Shown in pieces: positions 40,965 through 51,308 of a stretch of DNA of 51,786 nt; position 1 is the stretch's first letter; the number at the start of each line of letters is the position of its first letter. The DNA is from a virus. Position numbers and translations under genes: made by a program. The notes under the pieces were generated by a model. That model saw only the letters and a program-made list of their open reading frames with translations. It was not told the DNA's origin and searched no databases. The DNA lies in the IMG/VR virus record IMGVR_UViG_3300025012_000121, positions 1-51,786 of that record; one strand, given 5' to 3'.

Positions 40965-41914
40965 CTAAAACTATTAAGAATATTAAAGAAGTTAAAACTG
41001 TATCTGGAGAAGGTTATTGTAGAATTTGTATGAAAATGCATCCTATATCTTATTTTTATGAATGTACAAATCCAAATATAGATAAAAATGGTTATCTTTC
41101 AATTTGTCGAGATCATTGTAATGAGATTTTCGATAATTATTTCTCAATACATAATAATATAGATATTGCTTTAAAATTAACATGTAGAGATTTAGATGTA
41201 AGGTATAGCGAAGAAGCGTTAAAACAAGCACAATCGCATGTAGAAAATTTAATGTCTAAAGGTAAAAAAGCAAGTAAATTATTTGGATATTATAAAAGTA
41301 AACTTGGGTCCACAAGTAAGAATAATGAAAAATTAGAATCATTTAGATTTAAAGATAGTGAATTTGAAAATATTATTAATGATCAAGTTGAAGAAGAAAT
41401 TGATGATGATTTAGTTTTATTTTGGGGAAGAGGATTTTCATTAGATGATTATATATTTTTAGAATTAGAATTGTCAAATTGGAAACAAACACATAAATGT
41501 GATAATCAAGCTGAAATAACATTACTGAAAGAAATTTGTGTAAAAATATTAATAATAAGAAATAAACGTGCAGATAAAGAAGGCGTATCACAAGATGTAA
41601 AAGAATTACAAGAACTTTTTAAAACAGCATCAGTTGATCCTGCAAAAGCTAATCAAGCAAGTGCTGGAAAATCACATGAAGCATTTGGTTTATGGGTAAA
41701 AGATATTGAACAATTTAGACCAGCAGAATGGTATGAACAACAAGATAAATATAAAGATATAGATGGATTTAAACCATATCTGAAAAATTATATTTCTCGT
41801 CCCATTGAAAATTTTCTTACAGGTGTTAGAAATTTCTTTGTTGATGATAATATTGATGCTGATTTAGATAGTGTTGATGTTGGGAAAATTGATGGTGATT
41901 TTAATGGGTCGTAG
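40952..41914 (+). CDS. Probable terminase small subunit
   Basis: 320 aa, GGAG 11 nt before the ATG. N-terminal zinc-finger-like CRICMKMH and CRDHC (about 23-55). Central acidic helices (FENIINDQVEEEIDDDLVLF), and SLDDYIFLELELSNWKQTH. C-terminus acidic. It directly precedes, and overlaps by 11 nt, the large terminase gene. Small terminases recognise the packaging site; the finger would fit DNA recognition, but the assignment rests mostly on position. Confidence 0.7.
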   Translation: MPRLTKTIKNIKEVKTVSGEGYCRICMKMHPISYFYECTNPNIDKNGYLSICRDHCNEIFDNYFSIHNNIDIALKLTCRDLDVRYSEEALKQAQSHVENLMSKGKKASKLFGYYKSKLGSTSKNNEKLESFRFKDSEFENIINDQVEEEIDDDLVLFWGRGFSLDDYIFLELELSNWKQTHKCDNQAEITLLKEICVKILIIRNKRADKEGVSQDVKELQELFKTASVDPAKANQASAGKSHEAFGLWVKDIEQFRPAEWYEQQDKYKDIDGFKPYLKNYISRPIENFLTGVRNFFVDDNIDADLDSVDVGKIDGDFNGS

Positions 41915-43742
41915 TTATAATAATTATCAAAATAATCATAGTAAGTATTCTGGACATAGTAATCAATTTAAAGCACCTAAGTCAATGATAAAAGATAAAG
42001 ATAGAAATGAACAATGGCAAGAAAATTTAATTGATTGGACTACTTTTTATCGACGTAATATTCATAGATTTATTCAACATTATTTTGGAGTACAATTATA
42101 TTGGTATCAAATAATTTGGATATATTTTATGAGTATATGTGAAAGTTTTGTTACAATTGCAAGTAGAGCAGCAGCAAAGTCATGGTTAATTGCTTTATTG
42201 GCTTATGCTAGAGGTGTACTTTATCCAAATAGTGAAATTGTAATTGTAGCAGCCTCAATGAAACAGGCAGGTATTATATTTGGTAAAATGTCAAGATTAA
42301 AAGATGACTATCCAAATATTTCTAGAGAAGTAAAAGATTTTTCAGATACTCAAAATAATTGTAGTTGTACTTTACAAAATGGAACAACTATTAAGGTTGT
42401 AGCTTGTCAGGAAAGTGGGAGAGGAGAAAGATCTACTTTCACAATTGGTGAAGAATTTCGTATAATGGACAAAACAAAATTTGATGCGATAGTAAAACCA
42501 TTTTCATATGCTAGACAAACACCATATTTAATGAAACCAGAATATGCAAATGAAAAAATTTTAATTGAAGAACCAAGACAAGTTCTTATATCTTCTGCTT
42601 ATCATAAAGGATTATGGTGGTATAAAGAAACTTTAGACACTATAAAAATGATGTTAGAAGGAAAAGATGCAGGTTTTATTGCTTTTGATTATTTAATTGC
42701 TATTAAACATAATATTAAAACTAAAAAAGCAATAGCAAGAGACAGATCGACTATGGATGCAATAACTTTTTTAGAAGAATATGAAAATATCCCATTTGGA
42801 GAGAACAGTAATTCTTATTTTAAATTAGATATGTTTCAAAAAAATAGAAAATTAAAGAAGTCGTTTTATCCTTTAAGACATGATATATTAAATAAAAAGA
42901 AAAATCCAAATGAAATAAAAAGAGTAGATGGAGAAATTAGAATTGTTTCAGTAGATATTGCTGCAAGAAAAGGTCAGAAAAATGACAATACAATTATTAC
43001 TTGTATAAGAGCATTACCTACATTAAAAGGATATCACCGTGAATATGTTTATATGGAATCAAAACAAGGTGAGCATACCGAAAAACAAGCATTACGAATA
43101 AAACAAATTTATCATGATTTTGAAGCAGATTATATTGTACTTGATTTACATAACGTAGGTATTACAATTTTCGAGAGACTTGCAACAGTAACAAAAGATG
43201 ATGAACGTGGAATTGAATATGATGCTTTTACAGTATATGAACATAAATCTCTCGATAAATCATTGATTGATGAATTAAAAGAAAAAACTTTAGCAGCAAA
43301 AGCAAAACCTGTTATATATCCTGTTTTAGCTAATGCTAGATTAAATAGTGATATTGCAGTAGATTTTAAAGATAAACTACAAAGAAATATGTGTAATTTC
43401 CTTATTGATGAAAATGATGGTGAAGAATATCTAAATAAAACAAATAAAGATTTTTCTCGCAATCAAGATATTAATTTAACTGTATGGTATATTCATCCAT
43501 ATAGACAATTTTCAGAAATGGTTAATGAGACTATTAATTTAGAATATACCATACTTAATGGAAATATTAAATTAGAAACAATTGGTACAGCAAGGAAAGA
43601 TAGGTATACAAGTTGCAGTTATGGAGGGTATTTTATTTCTTTATTAGAACAAGATTTATTAAAAGAAAAAGAAGAAGATGATCTTGAAAATTTCTTTATT
43701 GCTCCAACATCAAAACCTTGGGAAAAATTTTCAAATTACTAA
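41904..43742 (+). CDS. Terminase large subunit (TerL)
   Basis: 612 aa from ATG 41904 (GGTG upstream, overlapping the small subunit). ATPase: adenine-binding region about 60-85, Walker A variant SRAAAKSW (about 87-94), Walker B FTIGEEF (about 179-185). Nuclease domain in the C-terminal half: VDIAARKGQKND (about 354-365), LDLHNVGITIFERL and a late Asp-rich segment. This is the motor that fills proheads, working with the portal at 43.8 kb. Length is typical. Confidence 0.9.
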   Translation: MGRSYNNYQNNHSKYSGHSNQFKAPKSMIKDKDRNEQWQENLIDWTTFYRRNIHRFIQHYFGVQLYWYQIIWIYFMSICESFVTIASRAAAKSWLIALLAYARGVLYPNSEIVIVAASMKQAGIIFGKMSRLKDDYPNISREVKDFSDTQNNCSCTLQNGTTIKVVACQESGRGERSTFTIGEEFRIMDKTKFDAIVKPFSYARQTPYLMKPEYANEKILIEEPRQVLISSAYHKGLWWYKETLDTIKMMLEGKDAGFIAFDYLIAIKHNIKTKKAIARDRSTMDAITFLEEYENIPFGENSNSYFKLDMFQKNRKLKKSFYPLRHDILNKKKNPNEIKRVDGEIRIVSVDIAARKGQKNDNTIITCIRALPTLKGYHREYVYMESKQGEHTEKQALRIKQIYHDFEADYIVLDLHNVGITIFERLATVTKDDERGIEYDAFTVYEHKSLDKSLIDELKEKTLAAKAKPVIYPVLANARLNSDIAVDFKDKLQRNMCNFLIDENDGEEYLNKTNKDFSRNQDINLTVWYIHPYRQFSEMVNETINLEYTILNGNIKLETIGTARKDRYTSCSYGGYFISLLEQDLLKEKEEDDLENFFIAPTSKPWEKFSNY

Positions 43743-43775
43743 TTAATCACTTAAAAAAGTAGGCAGGTGAAATAT

Positions 43776-45380
43776 TTGGCAAGAAAAAAGCAAAAATCAC
43801 TTTCTGTTACAACAAATAGTAATAATAATATAAATAGTAATATAAACAGTGATATATCAAATACAGATATGTCACCAGATAAATTTTTAGAAACATATTC
43901 TAATACATTATATAGTTTGTTAAGAAAGATAAATAATAATCAAGGATACTATCCACATTATAGTAACTCTTTGATGAAAGATATAAATATATCTCCATAT
44001 AAACCTACTTCTCAAGAGATTGAGAAATGGTTATTACAACCTCATAGATATGAACAACAATTAAGTAATTTGTCACAGTATCTTGAGGGGGTATCTTTAC
44101 AATTTGAACGTGTAGTTTATCATTTTGCATCTAATCTTGATTTTTATTATTACATTTATCCTATCACTCCCGTTCCCGATCCTAAAAAAGATAAAAAAGC
44201 GTTTGCTACATATAAAAACTCTAAAAAGAAAGCATTAGATTTTTTAACGAAACTTAGAATTCAAGAACAATTTTTTAATATAACTTTAGGTGTCATACGT
44301 GAGGGTGGAAAATTTTACTATTTAAGAGAAGCGGATAATTATATTGATTATCAAGAAATGCCTTCTGGAGATAATAGATGTATTATAAATGGAAGAACAA
44401 GTTTAGGATACACATATGCCTTTGACATGACGTTTTTCCTTCGTACACCACAATCACTTAATGATTATGCTTCTGAATTTACTGATTGGTTTGAAGATTT
44501 TTATGAGGATATTAAGACTAATCAAAATTATTTTATACAAATGCCACCTAAAAAATCGGTAGTGTTTCTTTTTGATGACACCAAGGCTGCTAGATTGAAT
44601 CCTTTAAGGGGTTTGTTTAGAGATGTGTTAGGAATAGATGAATATCGTCAACTCTTGAAGACCAAAACGATGTTAGACACATTTAAATTAATATATTTAC
44701 AAGCACCACTGGATAAAGATGGAAAACCTTCCATAGATTTCAATACTACTGCCAAATGGGTGGCGGCTTGTCAAGCTGGCTTAAATTTCGGAACTACAGT
44801 ATTTTCCTCTCCAATGAGTGCCACAGAAATCAAGACCTCTGACAATCAAAGTATAGCAGCAATTTCAAGTATAGTGGGAAATAGTATGTGGCAAAATTCT
44901 GGTATATCACCGTTAACATATGGTTCAGCAGATGGTAAATCTGGTTCTGCTGTTAAAAATAGTAATACTACTGATATGCAATTTATAAATCATATGTACA
45001 GACAATATACTAAAAATATAAATTATCAATTAGCACAAAGAACGGGTTCTTATAAATTTGGGATTAAGATGTTCGGGGACTCATTTAGTCGTGAAGAAGT
45101 TTCGAATAGGTATAAGAACGCTGCAACCCTTGGCGTGTGTCGTAAAGAATATCTCGCTTCTTTGGGAAAATTACCAGAAGAATATGAAATGCAGATGGAT
45201 GATGAGACACTATATAGTTGGGACACGCAACAATTCATTCCTTTTAGTACGTCTTATACTCAAAGCGGAAGCAATCCTAGTAATTTAGGTGGTAGGGAGA
45301 AAAAACCTGATGACCAGCTAAATGACGGAGGAGCCACTACTAGGGACTACGACTCAAACGATGGAAAAGTTATAAGCTAA
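43776..45380 (+). CDS. Portal protein
   Basis: 534 aa from TTG 43776 with AGGTG 6 nt upstream (a GTG at 43767 overlaps that site). Asn/Ser-rich N-terminus, then a portal-like core (VVYHFASNLDFYYYIYPITP; LIYLQAPLDKDGKPSI; SSIVGNSMWQNSGI). The C-terminus GGREKKPDDQLNDGGATTRD is typical of Firmicutes-phage portals. Forms the ring for DNA entry and head-tail joining. Follows TerL. Confidence 0.87.
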   Translation: MARKKQKSLSVTTNSNNNINSNINSDISNTDMSPDKFLETYSNTLYSLLRKINNNQGYYPHYSNSLMKDINISPYKPTSQEIEKWLLQPHRYEQQLSNLSQYLEGVSLQFERVVYHFASNLDFYYYIYPITPVPDPKKDKKAFATYKNSKKKALDFLTKLRIQEQFFNITLGVIREGGKFYYLREADNYIDYQEMPSGDNRCIINGRTSLGYTYAFDMTFFLRTPQSLNDYASEFTDWFEDFYEDIKTNQNYFIQMPPKKSVVFLFDDTKAARLNPLRGLFRDVLGIDEYRQLLKTKTMLDTFKLIYLQAPLDKDGKPSIDFNTTAKWVAACQAGLNFGTTVFSSPMSATEIKTSDNQSIAAISSIVGNSMWQNSGISPLTYGSADGKSGSAVKNSNTTDMQFINHMYRQYTKNINYQLAQRTGSYKFGIKMFGDSFSREEVSNRYKNAATLGVCRKEYLASLGKLPEEYEMQMDDETLYSWDTQQFIPFSTSYTQSGSNPSNLGGREKKPDDQLNDGGATTRDYDSNDGKVIS

Positions 45381-45401
45381 TTAAATTAAATATAAATATT
45401 A

Positions 45402-45430
45402 TTGACAAAGTTATAAAATAATAGTATAAT
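45402..45430 (+). promoter_or_regulatory. Consensus promoter TTGACA-17-TATAAT
   Basis: Perfect hexamers and 17-nt spacer. The leader to 45547 contains CCGAG...CTCGG and ATAAGG...CCTTAT pairs, so the homing endonuclease message has a structured 5' end. Confidence 0.85.
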
Positions 45431-45546
45431 AATATTGGGATAGATAAGGAAGTCATGAGCCTTATTGATAAGAGAATATCCGAGTTCTTTTCCCTTATTT
45501 AAAATTCTCGGAAAATAAAAATAATTGCTGTCGGAGGTAATAATTA

Positions 45547-47205
45547 ATGTTGCTAACAAAAGAAGTAGAAATTGGCTTAAGTGGAAGACATATTAAATGG
45601 TATAAAAATAAAGGATATATAATACCAAGGGAAAAAGATAATCAAGGAAGGTTGTCAGTTCCACAGAATACAAAAATATTAGTTAAAGTAGAGGATTTAT
45701 TAGATAGTTATAAGGTGCAAGTTGATATTGGATGTGATGAGTGTGGAGAATATTTAAAAACAATAGCATTGAATGATTATCGAAAATATATTAAAGACGA
45801 TGAACAACATTATTGTATAAATTGTTTTAATTCATTATATATTAATGGAATTAAAGCACAAGAAGTTAAGCAAATAATTAATAATAACTTAGGAGATACT
45901 TGGAAATTACTTAATGTTAAAATAATAAATACTCAAATTAATGTAGATTTAATTAATTCGGATGGATATATGTATAGTAAAATTAAAATTTCCAGCATAA
46001 AAAAAGGTTATATACCACAAGGGTTTTATAAATCTAATATATACATATATCAAAATATTAATAATTGGTGTAAAATAAATAATTATAATATTAGATTGAG
46101 TGATGAGTACATTGGCTATGATGTAAAACTTAAATGGGAATGTTTAGACTGTAATCATATATTTGAAAGAAGTATGAATGCTATTACACGTGGGCAAGTG
46201 GGATGTTCTATTTGTGGAGATAATATTTCATACCCCAATAAGTTTGGACGTAATTTATTAAACCAATTAAATAATACATACAAATTAAAATATATAAAAT
46301 TCGAATATTCACCGGATTGGATTAAACCTAAGAGATATGATAGTTATTTTGAATTTAATAATAAAAAATATATAATTGAAATGGATAGAGCATTGGGACA
46401 TGGTAATAAAAAAACATTAGATGGAACCACCCCTGAAGAATCTCAAGCTATAGATGATTATAAAGATAAAAAAGCAAAAGAACATAATATTAAGATGATT
46501 AGAATTGATTGTGTAAAATCAGATATGAAATATATTAGAGATAATATTTTAGTTAGTGGATTAGCACAGATATTTGATTTATCTAATATTGATTGGTTAA
46601 AATGTCATGAGTTTGCTTGTAACAATTTAGTAAAAGAAACATCTAAATTATGGAATGCTGGAATTAAAAATTCATCAGAAATTAGTGTTATTCTGAACTT
46701 AGGAAAGAGAACAGTTATAAGATATCTTAATGAATGTAGTAAATTGGGGTGGTGTGATTATGATGCCAATGAAATACAAAAAGCAAGTGGGGTAAGATTA
46801 GGAAAATCAGGGGCGAAACCAGTTGTTCAATTGTCGTTAAGTGGTGAATATGTTCAAGAATATAGTAGCATGGTTGAAGCTGAAAAACAAACAGGAATTA
46901 TTATTATGAGTATTTCATCTTGTTGCAGAGGTAAATTAAAATCTGCTGGTGGATATCAATGGATGTTTCTTTCAGATTATAATAAAAGCGAAATAAAACA
47001 ATATAAAAAATCTCCATATGTTAAAAAAGTTGTTCAACTATCACTAAATAAAGAATATATTTCGGAGTTTGATAGTATTATTGAAGCAGAAAGACAATTA
47101 AAAATAAATCATTCAAATATTTCTTCTTGTTGTCTTGGTAAATATAATCATGCAGGTGGTTTTAAATGGATGTACAAATCAGATTATGAAAAATTAGTTG
47201 GATAG
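45547..47205 (+). CDS. Vsr/EDxHD-type homing endonuclease with two NUMOD1 repeats
   Basis: 552 aa, GGAGG before the ATG. Similar in design to the gene at 24485: zinc clusters CDECGEYLKTIAL and CINC, CLDCNHIF and CSICGDN (about 205-225), then YDSYFEFNNKKYIIEMD, GHGNKKT and IKMIRIDC (about 260-325). Two C-terminal NUMOD1-like units (VVQLSLSGEYVQEYSSM; VVQLSLNKEYISEFDSI) instead of one. Lies between portal and protease genes, with its own promoter and terminator. Confidence 0.82.
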   Translation: MLLTKEVEIGLSGRHIKWYKNKGYIIPREKDNQGRLSVPQNTKILVKVEDLLDSYKVQVDIGCDECGEYLKTIALNDYRKYIKDDEQHYCINCFNSLYINGIKAQEVKQIINNNLGDTWKLLNVKIINTQINVDLINSDGYMYSKIKISSIKKGYIPQGFYKSNIYIYQNINNWCKINNYNIRLSDEYIGYDVKLKWECLDCNHIFERSMNAITRGQVGCSICGDNISYPNKFGRNLLNQLNNTYKLKYIKFEYSPDWIKPKRYDSYFEFNNKKYIIEMDRALGHGNKKTLDGTTPEESQAIDDYKDKKAKEHNIKMIRIDCVKSDMKYIRDNILVSGLAQIFDLSNIDWLKCHEFACNNLVKETSKLWNAGIKNSSEISVILNLGKRTVIRYLNECSKLGWCDYDANEIQKASGVRLGKSGAKPVVQLSLSGEYVQEYSSMVEAEKQTGIIIMSISSCCRGKLKSAGGYQWMFLSDYNKSEIKQYKKSPYVKKVVQLSLNKEYISEFDSIIEAERQLKINHSNISSCCLGKYNHAGGFKWMYKSDYEKLVG

Positions 47206-47235
47206 AATAAAAATACAATAATATAAAAGTAAGTT

Positions 47236-47262
47236 AAAGACTATATGTTTATAGTCTTTTTT
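47236..47262 (+). terminator. Terminator of the homing endonuclease gene
   Basis: AAAGACTATA / TATAGTCTTT stem, 4-nt loop, then T-rich tail. Confidence 0.8.
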
Positions 47263-47301
47263 ATTTGTAATAAATAACAACAAAAAGTGAGTTGATAATA
47301 T

Positions 47302-47496
47302 ATGTACATAAAAAATGCAGAACAAATATTTTCTAAAGATGAACTTTATTATTGTTATGATATTAAAATTAAAAATTTCTTATGTAATGTAAAAAATATT
47401 CAATATATAAAAAAAAGTAAAGGAGAAGGTAAATTTTATTGGATATTTTTGATGAGTGATGAATTAGAAATTTATTTAAAGGAATGGAATAGTTAG
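47302..47496 (+). CDS. Small hypothetical protein, 64 aa
   Basis: MYIKNAEQIFSKDELYYCYD, weak GTGAG upstream. Beta-rich with IKNFLCNVKNIQYIKK. Resembles small capsid-region hypotheticals, but I do not recognise the family. Bounded by terminators on both sides. Confidence 0.6.
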   Translation: MYIKNAEQIFSKDELYYCYDIKIKNFLCNVKNIQYIKKSKGEGKFYWIFLMSDELEIYLKEWNS

Positions 47497-47510
47497 AAAA
47501 AATAATTTTA

Positions 47511-47543
47511 AAGAAGTTAAAACTAAATTAACTTCTTTTTTTA
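47511..47543 (+). terminator. Intrinsic terminator
   Basis: AAGAAGTTAA / TTAACTTCTT stem with 7-nt loop followed by TTTTT. Confidence 0.8.
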
Positions 47544-47593
47544 TTGATAATTTTAATTTCGATTTAACCAATTTAAAGGAGGTGAGTTAATTT

Positions 47594-49555
47594 GTGAGTG
47601 AAATAGTAAAATTTAATTGTGATAAATTTACTATAATAAGAGATGATCCTAGATTTTTGGTTTGTAAATTTTTCTTTGGACTTATCGGTTCTAACTATAA
47701 TGGTAGTGTAATCGAAAAGGAAGATTATGAAAATAATAAAAATTTTATAGGATACACGCCGATTTGTGGTAAATTTAAAAATGGAGATTTTAAAGAACAT
47801 GAAATTGATGAATATCCGTTAGGTAGTATATTAAGTTTAGAAGATTGTGAATATGGGTATGAAATATATGAAAATCTTGAGTATGCCACAGCATTAGGCG
47901 TGATCCAAAAAGAATACCTCACAAAGGAATCCGAGAATATTCTCAAAAGTGGCACAAAAAAAATAAGTATAGAAATTGAAGTTCTTAAAAAAGAAAAACT
48001 ATCTAGTGGTAAGTTTAGGTTTAAGGAGTGGATTTATCAGTGTATAACTATTCTAGGAGATAAACTAGAAATAGCAACTGGTATGAAAAACGCACATCTT
48101 GAAGTTTTAAATAAACCAAGAGAAGCATATGCAAGTTTTTGTAAAAGTACAATAGAAACTTTTGCAAAACAAGACACAGACAATAAATTTCAGTTAGGTG
48201 ATTCCGTAATACCAACAGAATTACACATGCCAGAACACGAAGGTAAAACAGGAATAATTTCAGAAGTAAAAAATGGCTATTATTATGCAATTAAATTTAT
48301 TGGCGATGAAGAACAGCATGAGTGGTATGCAGAAGATGAATTAAAAATTTTTAAGAATGAAGAATTTTCAGTTGGAATTGAATTAGGTAAATCTAATTCA
48401 ATTGAAATAAAAAATGATAAAGATAATTCTGTTGTTGGTGATTGGGAAGATCCTGGAGCGAAGATGTTAAATAGTCTACTTAAAGCAAGCAATCATGCTT
48501 CGCTTATAAAAGAAGCATATTTAATTATTGATGAAAATGTAGATAATGATTTATCTGTTAATAATGTCCATTATCCACATCATATTATAAATGATGGTAA
48601 TTTAGTGGTACATTATAGGGGAATTCAATCTGCATTAAGCAGAGCAAGAGCACAAGGTATAACTGGTAGTCCTATATCACATTTAAAAAAACATTATAAA
48701 CAATTGGGTCTTAATATGGATAACTTTGAAAAATTTAATTTAACTAAAGAAGATTATAGTTATCTATTTGAAGATATAAATAATTTTAAAGAAAGTGAGG
48801 TAGATAAGGTGGTATTTAATAAGGAAGAGTTTGCAAAAAATTTTAATGCAGTAGCAAATGAAATGTGGGGTAATATAGTCAATGCTAGTGAAATAAAAGC
48901 AGAAGATTTAAAGGCATTTGCAAAAGAAATTCTTACTGAAGAATTTAATAGTTTTGCTAAAATAAAAGTAGATGAAAAAAATGTGGAATTTATTCAAGAA
49001 AAAGAAACTTTACAATCTACTTTTGAATCTGAAAAAGAAACTATTAAAGCAGAATTTATTACTAAATCAGAAGAATTTACTACACAATTAGCGGAATTCA
49101 CCACTCAATTAGAAGAAAAACAAAATTCTATTGTTTCTTTAGGTCAAGAACTAGATGGTTTAAAAGAACAATATTCTGCCAAAGAAACAGAAATTGAAAC
49201 TTTTAAATCTGAAGTTGAGACTTATAAAACAGAGAATGAGATTCTTAAAACTGATATTGTTAATTTTGCTAAAGAAAAGAAAGAAACTCAAGCAGAAATT
49301 ATTCTTTCTAAATTCGCAAAGAAAATTAATGAAGATGAAAGAAAAGATTTATTTGGTAAACTTGAAAAATTTAATACTGTTGAAGAATTTGAGAAAGAAG
49401 TTAAAGCTTTTGTTTGTGATAAATATGAAGCTGAAACTAAAGGAAAGAAAGATTTTGCAAGTTATTCTCGTATGGGAATTGTTGTAACAAATGAAACTAA
49501 GCCTGAAGGTGAACATTGGACTGATTATGTAAAAGATTATCAAGAAAAAAATTAA
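47594..49555 (+). CDS. Prohead protease/scaffold fusion-like protein
   Basis: 653 aa from GTG with GGAGGTG upstream. N-terminal part (about 1-200) has the compact layout of phage capsid-protease domains (GLIGSNYNGSVIEKEDYENN; IGYTPICGKF; ISIEIEVLKK). Residues about 250-390 form a separate domain with HYPHHIINDGNLVVHYRGIQ and SALSRARAQG. The rest (about 400-620) is Glu/Lys-rich coiled coil typical of scaffolds (VEFIQEKETLQSTFESEK). Catalytic residues are not certain. Precedes the capsid genes. Confidence 0.65.
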   Translation: MSEIVKFNCDKFTIIRDDPRFLVCKFFFGLIGSNYNGSVIEKEDYENNKNFIGYTPICGKFKNGDFKEHEIDEYPLGSILSLEDCEYGYEIYENLEYATALGVIQKEYLTKESENILKSGTKKISIEIEVLKKEKLSSGKFRFKEWIYQCITILGDKLEIATGMKNAHLEVLNKPREAYASFCKSTIETFAKQDTDNKFQLGDSVIPTELHMPEHEGKTGIISEVKNGYYYAIKFIGDEEQHEWYAEDELKIFKNEEFSVGIELGKSNSIEIKNDKDNSVVGDWEDPGAKMLNSLLKASNHASLIKEAYLIIDENVDNDLSVNNVHYPHHIINDGNLVVHYRGIQSALSRARAQGITGSPISHLKKHYKQLGLNMDNFEKFNLTKEDYSYLFEDINNFKESEVDKVVFNKEEFAKNFNAVANEMWGNIVNASEIKAEDLKAFAKEILTEEFNSFAKIKVDEKNVEFIQEKETLQSTFESEKETIKAEFITKSEEFTTQLAEFTTQLEEKQNSIVSLGQELDGLKEQYSAKETEIETFKSEVETYKTENEILKTDIVNFAKEKKETQAEIILSKFAKKINEDERKDLFGKLEKFNTVEEFEKEVKAFVCDKYEAETKGKKDFASYSRMGIVVTNETKPEGEHWTDYVKDYQEKN

Positions 49556-49581
49556 ATTAATATTTAAAGGAGGAATTTTTA

Positions 49582-50097
49582 GTGAGCAATATATGTGAAT
49601 TTATGAATGAGGCAATTTTTGATGCTGATGTATTAAGTGTACAACATGCTTCAACAGCACTCGATGATGGTTATGTAGGTGAATTAACTGGTTTAGTATC
49701 TGGAGAAAGAGATTTATATGCAATTGCTACTGCTACTGCTGTAACTACTAATGAAGTAGTAATGGTTGTTGGTGCAGAAGTCCATATTGATGCATTTGGG
49801 TTTAGAACTCCGGTACATAATAAGGCAACTTTTACTTATATCGCAGGGATGCCAGTCCGTGCTTATAGAATGAGAGTTGGTATGAGATTTAAAATTAATA
49901 CTTCTGCTATTAGTGGCACTCCTGTTGTTGGACAGTATGTAATTCCTGCTAATGGAACTTTTACACTTGCTTCTGCTGCTACTTTAGCTGGCGGAACAAG
50001 ATTGGCATTTGTAGTTGAAGAAACTGGTTCTACTTGTAATATTTTTACTGGAAAGACTGCTATTCCAGCTACAATTATTCGCGTAATTAAAGACTAA
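49582..50097 (+). CDS. Probable head decoration protein
   Basis: 171 aa, GTG start with GGAGG upstream. Beta-rich and small-residue-rich with repeated Ala/Thr/Gly, e.g. YAIATATAVTTNEVVMVVGA and GTFTLASAATLAGGTR. Composition and place just before the major capsid gene fit a decoration or stabilising protein. Function by position only. Confidence 0.65.
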   Translation: MSNICEFMNEAIFDADVLSVQHASTALDDGYVGELTGLVSGERDLYAIATATAVTTNEVVMVVGAEVHIDAFGFRTPVHNKATFTYIAGMPVRAYRMRVGMRFKINTSAISGTPVVGQYVIPANGTFTLASAATLAGGTRLAFVVEETGSTCNIFTGKTAIPATIIRVIKD

Positions 50098-50132
50098 ATA
50101 AAAATATAAAAAGGAAAGGATGAAAAATAATA

Positions 50133-51242
50133 ATGAATATACTTACTAAGTTTTCTAAGAAACAAATTGCTACGGTTGATTTAGGTGTAGAATTATACAA
50201 ACATTATCTTTATGAAAGAGAAAATAATTTAGGACAATATAGTAGATTTGCTACTTTTGCTAATACTACTGATAATAGTGGTCATGTAATTTCTTTTAAA
50301 GATAAAAATAATATTTTTAGTAATATGCTTGCTGATGAGGCTTATGAGATTTCTGGTTTGGATAAAGAACGTTTTGGAATTAGAGATGCTTTTGCTTTTC
50401 AAACTTTTGAAAGAGCATATTTTTCTGTAGTAGAAGCAGTTATTAATAAAATTAACGCAAAAACAGAAATTGAATCAGCTTTAAATTTTGCAGAGGTAAA
50501 ATCTATTGCGGATGGAGATAGTTTAACTTTCCACATTCCGTCAAACCATTTATTGTCTGTATCTACTGTTGCTAATGGTGTGAGAAGTGTACATTTCCAA
50601 AACCTCTGGGAAGAAGATATTACTTTAAATCCTAAAAGAAAGAAAATTGGCGTAAAGATTGATACATATCGTCTTGCAACAGGAATGTATGATTGGGGTT
50701 GGTTGTTGAATCAGGTAGTTAAATCTTTTAGAACTAAGTTGCAACAAGAAGTAATTAATATTATTTATGGTGCATATTCCACTCTTGCAACTAATTTTAA
50801 AGAAACTACTTATGCTCAAGATTCATATATTCGTTTAGCAGAAAGAGTTGCTGCTGCTAATGGTGGTATAACTGCAACTTCTGTAGGTACAAAAACTGCT
50901 CTAAATAAGATTTTACCTACTAATGACTATATGAAAATGCCTATAGGCAGAGAATATGTAGACGTTGGTTATATTCAAGCTCCATTCGGAATTCCTACTT
51001 TGAAATTAGAGCAATCCATTAACCCAAACAGTGCTTATGATTTTGCTTTAGATAATAATTATGTGATACTTATGTCTATTGCTACTGATAAATTGGTAAA
51101 AATTGGTACTGAGGGACGTTCTACTATAAGGGCATCAAAAGAATACGAAACTAGTGACGGCACGAATTCTTATACTATTACAGATAGTTGGGATCTCAAG
51201 ATTATTTCGATGGCATATTTTGGGATAGTAAAAGTGAGCTAG
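50133..51242 (+). CDS. Major capsid protein
   Basis: 369 aa, AAGGAAAGGATG ahead of the ATG. No signal. Begins MNILTKFSKKQIATVDLGVE. N-terminal arm, then HK97-like order of helices and strands; ERAYFSVVEAVINKINA (about 92-108), VKIDTYRLATGMYDWGWLLN, and a C-terminal YVILMSIATDKLVKIGTEG. Codons here are more G/C at third positions than in hypotheticals, as in highly expressed genes. Followed by a strong terminator. Confidence 0.82.
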   Translation: MNILTKFSKKQIATVDLGVELYKHYLYERENNLGQYSRFATFANTTDNSGHVISFKDKNNIFSNMLADEAYEISGLDKERFGIRDAFAFQTFERAYFSVVEAVINKINAKTEIESALNFAEVKSIADGDSLTFHIPSNHLLSVSTVANGVRSVHFQNLWEEDITLNPKRKKIGVKIDTYRLATGMYDWGWLLNQVVKSFRTKLQQEVINIIYGAYSTLATNFKETTYAQDSYIRLAERVAAANGGITATSVGTKTALNKILPTNDYMKMPIGREYVDVGYIQAPFGIPTLKLEQSINPNSAYDFALDNNYVILMSIATDKLVKIGTEGRSTIRASKEYETSDGTNSYTITDSWDLKIISMAYFGIVKVS

Positions 51243-51308
51243 TAATTTATAATTTTATTTTAGAATAATAATATAATTCTTTATAGGTATTGAAAATTTA
51301 ATAAATAT

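Noticed and set aside
49194-49487. 97-codon Lys/Leu-rich frame in the scaffold gene
   Set aside because: A shifted-frame reading of Glu/Lys coiled-coil codons; no ribosome site.
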